Below are positions 33,210-42,365 of a stretch of DNA of 64,000 nt, piece by piece. The notes beneath the pieces were generated by a model that did no database searches, was not told where the DNA came from, and saw only the letters and a list, made by a program, of their open reading frames with translations. The translations under genes and the position numbers were made by a program. Numbering within the stretch: position 1 is the first letter of the stretch; the number at the start of each line of letters is the position of its first letter. Source of the DNA: JAUASW01 sp036880965 (GTDB lineage: Bacteria > Pseudomonadota > Gammaproteobacteria > Burkholderiales > Burkholderiaceae_C). The stretch lies in assembly GCF_036880965.1 (NCBI RefSeq), contig NZ_JBAJMV010000001.1:930001-994000 (forward strand), read 5' to 3'.

Positions 33210-35209
33210 GCCTCGGGCCCGCATCGGGACAGCCCTCCTCTTCTGGCAAGCCCGCGAAAACCGGTCAAGTCGGTCACCACAAACACGCCAGCGCTGCCTG
33301 GGTCATGGGGCTCAGCAGCTACGCCGCGCTGGGCCTGATCTGGCTGCCGCTGGTGCTGCTGCGCCAGGTTGACGCTTTCCTGGCCTTCAAGCGGCCGCTG
33401 GAGCTTGCAGGCGACCTGGCGCTCGCCTATGTGTTGCTGCTCGTTCCTGTGGCACTGCTGACCACTCTGGCGCTGATGCTGAAGTTCGTACTGCGACGCC
33501 TCGGCCTGCGTCGCGAACCAGCCAATGGCGCCGCCTGGTTCGTCGTCATGGGCCCCACGTTGTGGGTCTGCAGCTGGCAACTCGGCGGCAGCGCCTGGGC
33601 CTGGCTGAAAACCGTGACCGCGAGCTCGACCCTGACCATCGGCTCCCACGGCCGCGTCGCGGCCAGCGTGGCCTTGCTGCTGGTCCTGCTACTCCTGATC
33701 CGCCGCCAGGGCATGGCTGCCTTTTTCGGCGGCCTGGTCCATCGCCTGCGTGCCTTGCATCGCCCGGCATTGCTGATGCTGGCGCTGTCGGTCGGCTTGC
33801 TGCTGGTGCAACCGCCGCGCCTGCTGTCACGTCCCGCGCCCGCTGCCGTGGTTGCGGGCGGCGCCGACAAGCCCGACATCATCCTGATCACGATCGACAC
33901 CCTGGCAGAAGCCGACGCCCAGGTCTGCGGCGATGGACCCACGCTGATGCCGCGACTGCGCGAGTTCGCCCAGCAGGCCACCTGCTTCTCGCGCCACTAC
34001 GCCAGCAGCAACTTCACGACACCCAGCACGGCCACGATGGAAACCGGCAGCCTGCCATGGAACCACTGGGCGGTGCAGATCGTTGCCAAAGTGGCGTCGC
34101 CGCTGCAGCCGGTCTCGCTGGCAGCGCAGCTGCGCGCCGCCGGCTACGAGACCCATGCCGTCAGCACGAACCTGCTGGCCAGCCCGCGCCACCATGGCAC
34201 CGACCGCAGCTACGACAGCGAAGTGATAGCGCCGTCAACGTCCTGGGGCGCCAAGCCGCGCGAGGTGCTGACCCTGTTCCCTGACACGACCCTGCCCTAC
34301 TGGTTCTCGGCCATCGTGCCCTTCCTGGACACGCTGGACATTTACCGCCACGGCGAGCAGCACCCTTATGCGCCGGAGCAGGCCTATGCCGTGCTGCAGC
34401 AACGCATGGCCGAGCGGCACCAGCGGCCGCAATTTTTCTGGGTCCACACGCTGCCCCCGCACGACCCCTATCTGCCGCCGGCCAGCACCAAGCACAAGCT
34501 CTTGAACGGGCCGGAGCTGGCCCGCTGGAGCGAGTTCCAGGCGATGGGCCCCTATGCGGCAGACAAGCAGCCGCTGATGGACAAGTACCGGCTGCGCTAC
34601 CGCGAGGCCATCATGGGTTCGGACGAAGCGCTGGGCCGCCTGCTCGATCAGTTGCGCGCCAGCGGCCGCCTGGACAAGGCCATCATCGTGATCAGCTCCG
34701 ACCACGGCGAGTCTTTCGAGCGCGGCTTCCTCGGCCACGCGGGCGGCCTGATCCACAACGCGGTGCTGCAAGTGCCGCTCGTGGTGCGCCTGCCCGGTCA
34801 GCAGGCAGCACAACGCATCAGCACACCCGTCAGCCTCGCCGACATCGCGCCGACCATCGCCGACCTGGCCCATGCCCCGACCCTGCCGCAGGCCGACGGC
34901 CGATCATTGCGAGCAGCTCTGGAAACCGGCGCCATCGAACCGCGTCCGGTCTACGCGATGGCGATGGAGCGTCAGAGCCGCTTCGAGACCATCCGCGCCG
35001 GCCACTATGCGGTGATCGACGGCGACTACAAACTGGTCCTGCACCTGGCCGAGAAGCACAGCGAGCTGTTCGACCTGAGCCGCGATCCCCTGGAGCTGCA
35101 GGACTTGAGCAAGACCGAGCCACAGCGCGCCGCGACGATGCGCCAGATGCTGGAGGCACAGCTGCACCAGGCCGAGGCACACCGGCAATCGCTGTTTGAC
35201 CGGCACTGA
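33206..35209 (+). CDS. Alkaline-phosphatase-superfamily membrane enzyme (sulfatase-like)
   Basis: A 667-residue protein with about five N-terminal hydrophobic segments (35-55, 68-95, 110-130, 150-166, 185-202). A periplasmic sulfatase/phosphotransferase domain follows. Metal-site motifs are ITIDTLAEAD (Asp231) and SSDHGESF near 490. The nucleophile region is FTTPSTATMETG, with Thr271 where sulfatases have the formylglycine Cys of C-x-P-S-R. This arrangement fits phosphotransferases such as EptA or LtaS (Thr nucleophile) better than an active sulfatase. It lies next to a sulfotransferase and a glycan operon. Confidence 0.8.
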   Translation: MSLGPASGQPSSSGKPAKTGQVGHHKHASAAWVMGLSSYAALGLIWLPLVLLRQVDAFLAFKRPLELAGDLALAYVLLLVPVALLTTLALMLKFVLRRLGLRREPANGAAWFVVMGPTLWVCSWQLGGSAWAWLKTVTASSTLTIGSHGRVAASVALLLVLLLLIRRQGMAAFFGGLVHRLRALHRPALLMLALSVGLLLVQPPRLLSRPAPAAVVAGGADKPDIILITIDTLAEADAQVCGDGPTLMPRLREFAQQATCFSRHYASSNFTTPSTATMETGSLPWNHWAVQIVAKVASPLQPVSLAAQLRAAGYETHAVSTNLLASPRHHGTDRSYDSEVIAPSTSWGAKPREVLTLFPDTTLPYWFSAIVPFLDTLDIYRHGEQHPYAPEQAYAVLQQRMAERHQRPQFFWVHTLPPHDPYLPPASTKHKLLNGPELARWSEFQAMGPYAADKQPLMDKYRLRYREAIMGSDEALGRLLDQLRASGRLDKAIIVISSDHGESFERGFLGHAGGLIHNAVLQVPLVVRLPGQQAAQRISTPVSLADIAPTIADLAHAPTLPQADGRSLRAALETGAIEPRPVYAMAMERQSRFETIRAGHYAVIDGDYKLVLHLAEKHSELFDLSRDPLELQDLSKTEPQRAATMRQMLEAQLHQAEAHRQSLFDRH

Positions 35210-35216
35210 AACAGCC

Positions 35217-36269
35217 ATGCGACTGCCGAGCCTGTCCATCACCCGCCCGCTGCTGGCCTGGCTGCGTGAAGACCGCCAGTGGCAGACCCTGGATTGGCGT
35301 GTCCGCGCAATGCTGGCCTGGAAGGCCGGTCTCGGCAGCCTGAATGCCAAGCTCAGCCGTGCACAACAAGCGTCAGCAACAAGCAGGCAGCCGCTCGCGC
35401 CGCTGCTGATCCTCGGCCCCTGGCGCAGTGGCACGACGGTGATGCATGAGTTGCTGAGTGCTGCGACCGGCTGGCCCACACCGCTGACCTGGCAATGCAT
35501 GGACCCGACGGCCTTCCAGCTTGGCAGCGCACCACGCCGCGATGTCGTGACAGCGCGTCCGATGGACGGCTTGGCACTGGGCAGCCTGTCGCCACAGGAA
35601 GATGAATTCGCGCTGCTCGCGCTGGGCGCGCCATCGGCGTACCGGGCCTTCTGGATGCCGCATCGCCTGACGTCCCTGCTGCCAACGCTGGAGCAGCAGT
35701 ATTGGCTCGACGAACCACAGTGGCTGGACACCTGGGAGGGCTTCCTGCGCGCGGTGCACCGCGGCGCGGCACCCGGCCATGGCTTGCTCCTGAAGTCACC
35801 CAATCACACCTTCCGACTGCAGGCGATTCTTGGCCGCCATCCACAGGCGCGCGTCGTCTGGATGCTGCGCGATCCCCAGGCGGTGTTCTTCTCCAACCGC
35901 AAGATGTGGCGGACGATGTTTGCCGAGCATGGCCTGACTCCAGCGGACGAGGCGGCCCTGGATCACTTCCTGGCACGAGCGCTGCAAGCCAGCGCCGAGG
36001 CCCTCGAGTGGGCCCTCGCCCACCTGAGCGCCGACCAGCTCGTGTGCTGCACGCAGGAGGCACTGCGCGATGCGCCGCTTGCCGAGGCACAGCGAGTGCT
36101 TGCTGCACTGCACCTGCCTGCCGACGAAGCAGCATTGGAAGCCGCGATTGCAAGTACCCGCAGTGGCCGCGTCGAACATTACCCGCAAGCGCCTCCAGAC
36201 TGCGCGCAAGCGGCGATTGCCAGGCTGCGTGAGATCCAGGCCGACGCAGCGGCCCGTTTTGCCGCCTAG
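35217..36269 (+). CDS. PAPS-dependent sulfotransferase family protein
   Basis: A 350-residue protein with the 5'-phosphosulfate-binding loop LILGPWRSGTTVMHELL at about 64-80 and a later 3'-phosphate-binding segment VVWMLRDPQAVFFSNRKMW near 218; LLLKSPNHTFRL lies between. It would transfer sulfate from PAPS to a sugar or lipid. The frame opens at a TTG 21 nt earlier, but the ATG at 35217, 7 nt after the sulfatase-like stop, is favoured. Its stop codon overlaps the gspF stop on the other strand (CTAG). PAPS supply could come from CysDNC at 57624-60396. Confidence 0.85.
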   Translation: MRLPSLSITRPLLAWLREDRQWQTLDWRVRAMLAWKAGLGSLNAKLSRAQQASATSRQPLAPLLILGPWRSGTTVMHELLSAATGWPTPLTWQCMDPTAFQLGSAPRRDVVTARPMDGLALGSLSPQEDEFALLALGAPSAYRAFWMPHRLTSLLPTLEQQYWLDEPQWLDTWEGFLRAVHRGAAPGHGLLLKSPNHTFRLQAILGRHPQARVVWMLRDPQAVFFSNRKMWRTMFAEHGLTPADEAALDHFLARALQASAEALEWALAHLSADQLVCCTQEALRDAPLAEAQRVLAALHLPADEAALEAAIASTRSGRVEHYPQAPPDCAQAAIARLREIQADAAARFAA

Positions 36270-37471
36270 CCAGCCAGGTCGTTCATGCCGGTGATGGCCA
36301 GCATCACTGCGACCATGACCACGCCGATGACCGCACCGATGATGAGGATGGCCGCCGGCTCGATCAAGGTCAGCAGGCGCTTCTGTGTCGTGCGGGCGGC
36401 ATCGCTTTGGCTCTGGCCCAGCACCAGCAGCATGCGCGGCAGCTCGCCGCTGCGTTCACCCACCCGGATCAGGTTGAGCCGCGCGGGCGGGAACCAGGTC
36501 TGCGTCTCCAGGCCCGCCGCCAATGTCTGACCCTGCTTGAGAGACTGGGCGGTGCGCGCCAGACCCTGCTTCAGGCGTTCGAGCTTGAGCACCCGCGTCG
36601 ACAGCTCTAGCGCTTCGACGATGGGCACGCGGTTGGCCAGCAGGGTGCCGAGCACGGTGGCCCAGCGACCGATCTCGCCCTGCAAGAGCCAGGGGCCGAT
36701 GCCCGGCACACCCAGCATGGCCTGCAGCACGCGATTGCGCAGCTCGGGCCGGCTGGCTGCCATGCCGAACAGGGCAGCCAGGGCGCCGAAACCAAAGCCG
36801 AATGCGTCGAGATGGGCGCGCATGAAGACGCCGGCTTCGATGACCCAGCGCGACATCTCCGGTATGTTGCCCCGAGCGCTGCGCAGCATCGGCGCAAAGC
36901 GCGGCACGACGCCGATGAAGATCAACAGCACGGCCAGCACGCCGGTCACCACCAGCACGGTCGGATAGATCAGCGCGCTGCGCAGTTCCTCGGCCGACTT
37001 GCGATCCAGCTCCATCTGGTCCGCGGCCTCGCTCAGCGAACGTGCCAGTTGCCCGCTCGCCTCGCCGGCCTGGGCCAGCGCCAGCACATAGGGCGGCATG
37101 GCCAGTCGGGCATCCGCCAGCGCTTCGGACAGACGGCCACCGCCGCGCACATGGGTGTTCAGGCTCACCAGAGCCGGGCCGAGCGATTGCGCGGCATAGG
37201 CTTCCGCGAGGCTCGGCAGCGCATCCCCGAGGGTCACGCCGGCGCTGAGCAGCGTGGTCAGTTCCCGCAGCACCAGCACCTTCTCTGCAACGCGCACGCG
37301 GGCGCCACGGCCACCGCCGCGAACCGGGCGCGGAGCGTCCAGACGCTCCAGGCGCACCGGCACCAGGCCCTGCGCTTCAAGCTTGCGCAGCGCCTCGACC
37401 TCGCTGGCGGCCTCGATGCGGCCCTGATGGGCCTGACCGTCGCGGTCGCGCGCGTGATAGTCGAAACGCAT
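36266..37471 (-). CDS. gspF: Type II secretion inner-membrane platform protein GspF
   Basis: GspF is the polytopic inner-membrane protein that links the ATPase to pseudopilus assembly. The 401-residue protein has the two repeated T2SF domains: TLLSAGVTLGDALPSL near 72-87 with LAQAGEASGQLARSLSEAADQ near 135, and TLLANRVPIVEALELS near 275 with RVGERSGELPRML near 335. Three membrane helices are visible (about 165-190, 215-240, 370-395). It is the last gene of the operon, with ATGA overlap to gspE. Confidence 0.93.
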   Translation of the reverse strand: MRFDYHARDRDGQAHQGRIEAASEVEALRKLEAQGLVPVRLERLDAPRPVRGGGRGARVRVAEKVLVLRELTTLLSAGVTLGDALPSLAEAYAAQSLGPALVSLNTHVRGGGRLSEALADARLAMPPYVLALAQAGEASGQLARSLSEAADQMELDRKSAEELRSALIYPTVLVVTGVLAVLLIFIGVVPRFAPMLRSARGNIPEMSRWVIEAGVFMRAHLDAFGFGFGALAALFGMAASRPELRNRVLQAMLGVPGIGPWLLQGEIGRWATVLGTLLANRVPIVEALELSTRVLKLERLKQGLARTAQSLKQGQTLAAGLETQTWFPPARLNLIRVGERSGELPRMLLVLGQSQSDAARTTQKRLLTLIEPAAILIIGAVIGVVMVAVMLAITGMNDLAG

Positions 37472-39171
37472 CAGTCGTCGAGGCTGGTGCCCGTGGCACG
37501 CAGCACCTCGTCAAGCGTCGTCGCGCCCGAGGCCACCTTGAGCACGCCTTCCTGGAAAAGGCTGCGGCGACCTGCCGCATCGGCAAGCGCCTCGATGCGG
37601 GCAATGGGCTCGTCCTCTGCAATCGCATGCTGGAGCTTGGGGCCGACGTCCATCATCTCGTAGATGCCGACACGCCCCTTGAAGCCGGTCTGGTCGCAAG
37701 CAGCGCAGCCACAGGCCTTGCGCCAGCGGGGCAACTCGCCCGTCTCGCCATCTTCGCCGGCGTCTGCCAAGGCCAGGCGAATCGCGCTCTCGCTCAGCGC
37801 GGCGGGCGCATCGCCTGCAATGGCGCAGGATTCACAGAGTCGGCGCACCAGGCGCTGTGCCATCACGGCCCGCAGCGAGGCCGCGACCAGGAAGGGCTCC
37901 ACGCCCATGTCCACCAGTCGCGTGATTGCCGAAGGCGCGTCATTGGTGTGCAGAGTGGCCAGAACCAGGTGACCGGTCAGTGCCGATTGGATGGCAATCT
38001 CGGCCGTCTCACGGTCGCGGATCTCGCCCACCATGATGACGTCGGGGTCGTGGCGCAGGAACGCCCGCAGCGCCCGAGCGAAGGTGTAGCCGATGTCGGA
38101 CTGGGTCTGCACCTGGATGACGTTGGGCAGCCGGAACTCGACCGGGTCCTCGACCGTGACGATCTTCCTCGTCATGTCGTTGGTCGCTGCGAGCGCCGAA
38201 TAAAGCGTCGTGCTCTTGCCCGAGCCGGTCGGGCCGGTCACCAGCACCAGGCCATTGGGAATGCCCAGCCAGCGCTTGAACAGCGTCAGCTGAGTCGGCC
38301 GCATGCCCAGCCTCTCCAGCGAGAGATCGGCCCGGCGCTTGGGCAGCAGGCGCATCACGATCGATTCGCCATAGACCGCCGGAATCGAGGACACCCGCAC
38401 ATCGATCTCCGCGCCTGCGGCACGGGTCGAGATTCGGCCGTCCTGCGGCAAGCGGCGCTCGGCGATGTCCATGCCGGCGATCAACTTGATGCGCGATGCC
38501 ACGGCCGGGTAGCGGTCCATGGGCAGCGTCGAACGGCGGTGGAGCACGCCGTCGATGCGCAGCCTCACCTCGAACTCGCGCTCACCGGGCTCCAGGTGGA
38601 TGTCCGATGCGCGCGCCTCCACCGCCTGGGCCACCAGGTTGTTGACCAGAGCGATGACCGGCGCATCTTCGGCCAGTTCACGCAGGGCGCGGGCATCCAG
38701 CGCCTGCAGCGAGGTTTCGCGCTGGTCCAGGCGCTGGCGCAGGCCATCGAAGTCGGCCTCGGGCAGCAGCGACCAGGACGCGCCCCTCAGCTGTTCATGC
38801 TCGGCAACCGCCTCACGCAATTCCGCCTGCAAGGGATCGGTGGCGGCCAGTTGCCAGGCCCCCGTTTCGTCCTGCCAGGCCAGCAGGCCTGAGCTGAGCA
38901 GCCGTGCTGCCGCGCCGCCCAGCGCCAGTTGCCCGGCGCGCAGCAGCGCATCATCGAGCTGGTTGGCGCGCACCAGGCCCAGCCCCAGTTGCTCGGCCAG
39001 TACCGGATACAAGGTCTCGCCGGTCAGCGCACCCATGCGCAGCAGCACGGCGCCGACACGGCCGCCATGGGCCGCCTGATAGGACAGCGCTGCCTCGAGA
39101 TCCGCCTCGCGCAGCAGCCCGCGCTCGGTCAGCAGCTCGCCGATGCGTCGGGAGGTCGAACCGGCCTGCAT
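37471..39171 (-). CDS. gspE: Type II secretion ATPase GspE
   Basis: GspE powers pseudopilus assembly from the cytoplasm. The 566-residue protein has an N-terminal N1E-like domain (RRIGELLTERGLL). It has Walker A GPTGSGKST near 320, the Asp box VEDPVEF, Walker B DPDVIMVGEIRD and the His box LATLHTND. The C-terminal zinc site is C-x2-C in CESC and C-x-C-x2-C in CGCAAC. The frame is open 20 residues further, but the ATG at 39171 overlaps the gspD stop (TGATG) and matches the family start. Confidence 0.94.
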   Translation of the reverse strand: MQAGSTSRRIGELLTERGLLREADLEAALSYQAAHGGRVGAVLLRMGALTGETLYPVLAEQLGLGLVRANQLDDALLRAGQLALGGAAARLLSSGLLAWQDETGAWQLAATDPLQAELREAVAEHEQLRGASWSLLPEADFDGLRQRLDQRETSLQALDARALRELAEDAPVIALVNNLVAQAVEARASDIHLEPGEREFEVRLRIDGVLHRRSTLPMDRYPAVASRIKLIAGMDIAERRLPQDGRISTRAAGAEIDVRVSSIPAVYGESIVMRLLPKRRADLSLERLGMRPTQLTLFKRWLGIPNGLVLVTGPTGSGKSTTLYSALAATNDMTRKIVTVEDPVEFRLPNVIQVQTQSDIGYTFARALRAFLRHDPDVIMVGEIRDRETAEIAIQSALTGHLVLATLHTNDAPSAITRLVDMGVEPFLVAASLRAVMAQRLVRRLCESCAIAGDAPAALSESAIRLALADAGEDGETGELPRWRKACGCAACDQTGFKGRVGIYEMMDVGPKLQHAIAEDEPIARIEALADAAGRRSLFQEGVLKVASGATTLDEVLRATGTSLDD

Positions 39172-41327
39172 CAACGTCGGGCGCCGTCGGTGGCCCGCTC
39201 GGCAGCTTCCGGCTTCGCACGGCCGGCCCAACCGCCCAGCGTCTTGCGGAAGGCCTCGGTGATGGCTTCGGCCTCATGCGAGTCGTTGGCGATATAGGGC
39301 GTGATCAGGATGATCAGTTCGCGCCGCTCCCCGGACTTGGACTGCTTGCTGAACAGATTGCCCAGCAACGGGATGTCCTTCAACCATGGCACGCCAGCAC
39401 CACCCTGCTCGCCCTTCTCGGAAATCAGGCCGCCCAGAAGCACGGTGGCGCCGTTCCTCAAGGTGAGCTTGGTTTCGATACGGCGGGTGCCGAAGGTGGG
39501 CGAACTGGACACGCCCGTCTCGGTCTTCGAGGCGTCGCTGACTTCCTGCGAGACATCCAGGTCGATCTGGTCGCCCGAATGGATGACCGGCTTGATCTTC
39601 AGGATCACGCCGGTGCTCCGGTACTGCACCGTCTGCAGAATTCCGCCGCCCGTATTACCCACGGCGGCCTGCTGCTGCGAAGTGATGATGGGCACTTCTG
39701 AACCGACCTGGATGGTCGCGGATTCGCCATTGCGTGCCATCAGGCGCGGGCTGGAAAGAATCGTCGCGCGGTTGTCGCTCGCCAGGGCGTTCACTGCGGC
39801 GCGCATCGCGCCGGCACCGTTGAAGACCTGGAAGCTCAAGCCGGCCGAGGTCGTGCTGGTCGTGCCGCCGATGCCGCCGCCGCCTCGCGAACTGACGGTA
39901 TAGCTGCGATCACTTGTGATGCGGTTCGAAAGCCAGTCCACGCCGATGTCACGCGAGTCCGTCAACGACAGCTCAGCCACGGTGACTTCGATCAGCGCTG
40001 ACTTGGCGGGACGGTCCAGCGACTCCAGCAAGCCGGTGAGCTGACCGTAGTCCTCCGGACGCGACTGGAAGATCAGCGTGTTGGTCGACTTGTCGACCAC
40101 CACCGAGCTGAACTGCTGCGGGGCAGTGCCGGTAGCGGCAGCAGCGCCTGCCTGGCCTGCCGGCGCCGTGCTTGCAGTCGCACCGGCATTGCCAACGCGC
40201 GAACCGCCCAGCACCCGGTCCAGGGTCTGCGCCAGCAACTCGGCATCCTTGTGCTTCACCGCGTACTGGAAGAAATTCTTGCCCACGCCACGCTCGCCAG
40301 GACGATCCAGGTTGCGCGCCCAGTTGGCCACATGATTGGCCACCGTATCGCTGTTGGCGAACACGTAGATCGCGTTCAGGGCCGAAACCGGCAGCAGGAT
40401 GACCGGGCTGCGGGAAGCACCCGGGACCACGGCCTGACCGATCGGGTGCACGGCATAGCCTTCGGCCGACAACACCTCATGAAGCCGGCGCGCCAATTCC
40501 TCGGCCGACCAGTACGCCGGTGTCAGGGCCAGGCTGGTGCGACCCTTCATTGCCGGCTGGTCGAGCGTGTCGATGGCCTCCAGCGCGGACTTGATGTTGT
40601 CGGGATTGCCGCTCAGCAACACGGCGTTGCGGCCTGCATCCTCGCTCACCTTGACGCGATCACCGAACATCGTCCGCAACCAATTGGTCACATCGGTCTG
40701 TCGGACCGAAGTCAGGGTCACCAAATGGAACACGGGGCGCAGCGGCGACGGCACGTCGGGCGTCGTGGCGCCGAAACGCAGGCTGGGCAGATCACCGAAG
40801 GTCGCGTTGTCAGGCACGATGCGCACCAGGCCGCCAGCCTCCACCACCGAGAGGCCGTAGCTCTTCAGCAGCACGCGCACGGCCTGCTCGAGCTGGGCCG
40901 CCGTCTGCCCGCCGCCGGAGCGGAAGGTCACCAGATCTTGTCGCGTGGCGACCGATGCATGGGGGCTGACCGGCTTCTTCAGGATCTCCGCGTAGACAAC
41001 CTGAATGAAGGATGCGAGGTTCACCTGCTGCAGATTCACTGCGGCCAGAATCTCGCCGTCGGCCGGTATCGCGCCGGCAGGCTCCTCCCGCGCTGCCGGG
41101 CTTGTCACCGGCGCCTTTGGCGCGGGGGAGACACGCAGGGTGCGTTCATTGGCCTTGGCCGCTCCGTCCTCGACCGCCGGGGCTGCCGTGCCGTCGCCCA
41201 CGTTCATCCGCTCCGGGATGCGGGGTTGAAGTGAGGTACAGCCGGCCAGGCCAAGCGCGATAGCAAGGGCTGACCCCATCAAGCGAGGATGGCGGGTTCC
41301 ACCCGAACGGCGTTCACTCTGCACGGT
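39171..41327 (-). CDS. gspD: Type II secretion secretin GspD
   Basis: GspD forms the outer-membrane channel. The 718-residue protein has an N-terminal signal with the lipobox-like LGLAGC (Cys29), N-domains (N0 near 85-160, then N1-N3 to about 430), and a C-terminal secretin domain with VGSEVPIITS and VPWLKDIPLLGNLFS. The GTG at 41327 is chosen: GGGAG lies upstream and it overlaps gspC by 14 nt; an ATG at 41279 would leave a shorter leader. A lipidated GspD is known from some T2SS families but not the common Xcp type. Confidence 0.9.
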   Translation of the reverse strand, partial: TVQSERRSGGTRHPRLMGSALAIALGLAGCTSLQPRIPERMNVGDGTAAPAVEDGAAKANERTLRVSPAPKAPVTSPAAREEPAGAIPADGEILAAVNLQQVNLASFIQVVYAEILKKPVSPHASVATRQDLVTFRSGGGQTAAQLEQAVRVLLKSYGLSVVEAGGLVRIVPDNATFGDLPSLRFGATTPDVPSPLRPVFHLVTLTSVRQTDVTNWLRTMFGDRVKVSEDAGRNAVLLSGNPDNIKSALEAIDTLDQPAMKGRTSLALTPAYWSAEELARRLHEVLSAEGYAVHPIGQAVVPGASRSPVILLPVSALNAIYVFANSDTVANHVANWARNLDRPGERGVGKNFFQYAVKHKDAELLAQTLDRVLGGSRVGNAGATASTAPAGQAGAAAATGTAPQQFSSVVVDKSTNTLIFQSRPEDYGQLTGLLESLDRPAKSALIEVTVAELSLTDSRDIGVDWLSNRITSDRSYTVSSRGGGGIGGTTSTTSAGLSFQVFNGAGAMRAAVNALASDNRATILSSPRLMARNGESATIQVGSEVPIITSQQQAAVGNTGGGILQTVQYRSTGVILKIKPVIHSGDQIDLDVSQEVSDASKTETGVSSSPTFGTRRIETKLTLRNGATVLLGGLISEKGEQGGAGVPWLKDIPLLGNLFSKQSKSGERRELIILITPYIANDSHEAEAITEAFRKTLGGWAGRAKPEAAERATDGARR

Positions 41328-41769
41328 ATTCCACTCCCAGTCGGTAGTTCTTCTTGCCCAGCTGCACACAGATCTCGTTGTCATCAATGCGCGTGATCGT
41401 GTGCCCGCTCGGGAGCTTGTCGCCTATGCGCAGCACTTGCGCAGGCTTGCTCTGCGCCAGGAAATTCACCAGCACGCTGGGCTCCTTGCCACGCCGGAGC
41501 AGGCCGGCGACCCGCCAGCGCAGGTCTTCTGGTGGCGCGGCTGCCGCAGCCGCAGCCGCCGCGATCTGCGCCTCAGGCTCGAAAAGTGGCGACGTTACCA
41601 TCGCAAGGCCCACGCCAGTCAGTTCCGGCCGACGCGGCAATTCGAGCGGGTTCCATTGCTCCTTGCGGGGCTTCACCAGCAGCTTGTCCACGCTCTCGGC
41701 CGGCACGAGCAGCGCGCCGACCATGGCGGCACCGAGCAGCTGCAATGCAAATTTGCTGCCTGGCTTCAC
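41314..41769 (-). CDS. Short GspC/XpsN-like type II secretion protein
   Basis: A 151-residue protein with a TM segment near the N-terminus (KFALQLLGAAMVGALLV) and a periplasmic HR-type domain (WRVAGLLRRGKEPSVLVNF, VLRIGDKLPSGHTI) like GspC or PilP. The PDZ domain of full GspC is absent. Its place between gspM and gspD matches xpsN in Xanthomonas, the GspC functional counterpart there. It probably links the inner-membrane platform to the secretin. Start is GTG at 41769, overlapping the gspM stop (GTGA). Confidence 0.75.
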   Translation of the reverse strand: MKPGSKFALQLLGAAMVGALLVPAESVDKLLVKPRKEQWNPLELPRRPELTGVGLAMVTSPLFEPEAQIAAAAAAAAAPPEDLRWRVAGLLRRGKEPSVLVNFLAQSKPAQVLRIGDKLPSGHTITRIDDNEICVQLGKKNYRLGVEYRAE

Positions 41770-42365
41770 GATTTCACCTCGCCACGCCGGGCCAGCGCAC
41801 GCAGCTCGATCTCGGCCATGGGCACGGGATTGCCCGGCCGCATGACAAGACGCTCCACGACCAGCACGCGCTCGTTGCGCGCGCACTCGGCCAGAAAGGT
41901 CATCAAGGCGGCACGCTGCACTTCAACCGTCACCCGCGCTCGCAAGAGCACATAACCAGGAGGCAAGGTCGCCTCGATCTTGGGGTCCTCGACTCGGGCG
42001 AGAACGAACTCTCGTGTCTTCAGGCCGAGGCGGGCCGTCATATTGCGCAGCCAGTCCTGAACGGCTGCCTGATTGAGGCCCAGGTCGGGCTCGTTCCAGG
42101 CCAGTGCGAGCAGTGCAGCACTGAACTGCTCCACTTCCTTGACCCGCTCCGGCCAGCGCTTCTCCGTCGTCAGGGCCCGTTGGCGGGTCAGCTCGGCATC
42201 GAGCTCCTGCACGCGCGCCCGGCCCGCTTCGACACCCTCCAGCACCGTCAGCAGCACGGCGACCAGCGCAATGCCGAGAACGCTGTAGCCGCCGATGCGA
42301 ACGCGCAGCGATGCGCGCCACTGTTCGCGCACCTGCTCCCACTGTTGCTTGAGTCCCGTGCTCAT
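41766..42365 (-). CDS. gspM: Type II secretion protein GspM
   Basis: GspM is a small bitopic protein that binds GspL. The 199-residue protein has a cytoplasmic N-terminus (MSTGLKQQWEQVREQWRAS), one TM helix (about 26-43), and a periplasmic ferredoxin-like domain containing NQAAVQDWLRNMTARLGL and VEVQRAALMTFLAECAR. GspM is poorly conserved; the call rests on topology, the WxxR-type N-terminus and position between gspL and the gspC-like gene. ATGA overlap with gspL. Confidence 0.85.
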   Translation of the reverse strand: MSTGLKQQWEQVREQWRASLRVRIGGYSVLGIALVAVLLTVLEGVEAGRARVQELDAELTRQRALTTEKRWPERVKEVEQFSAALLALAWNEPDLGLNQAAVQDWLRNMTARLGLKTREFVLARVEDPKIEATLPPGYVLLRARVTVEVQRAALMTFLAECARNERVLVVERLVMRPGNPVPMAEIELRALARRGEVKS

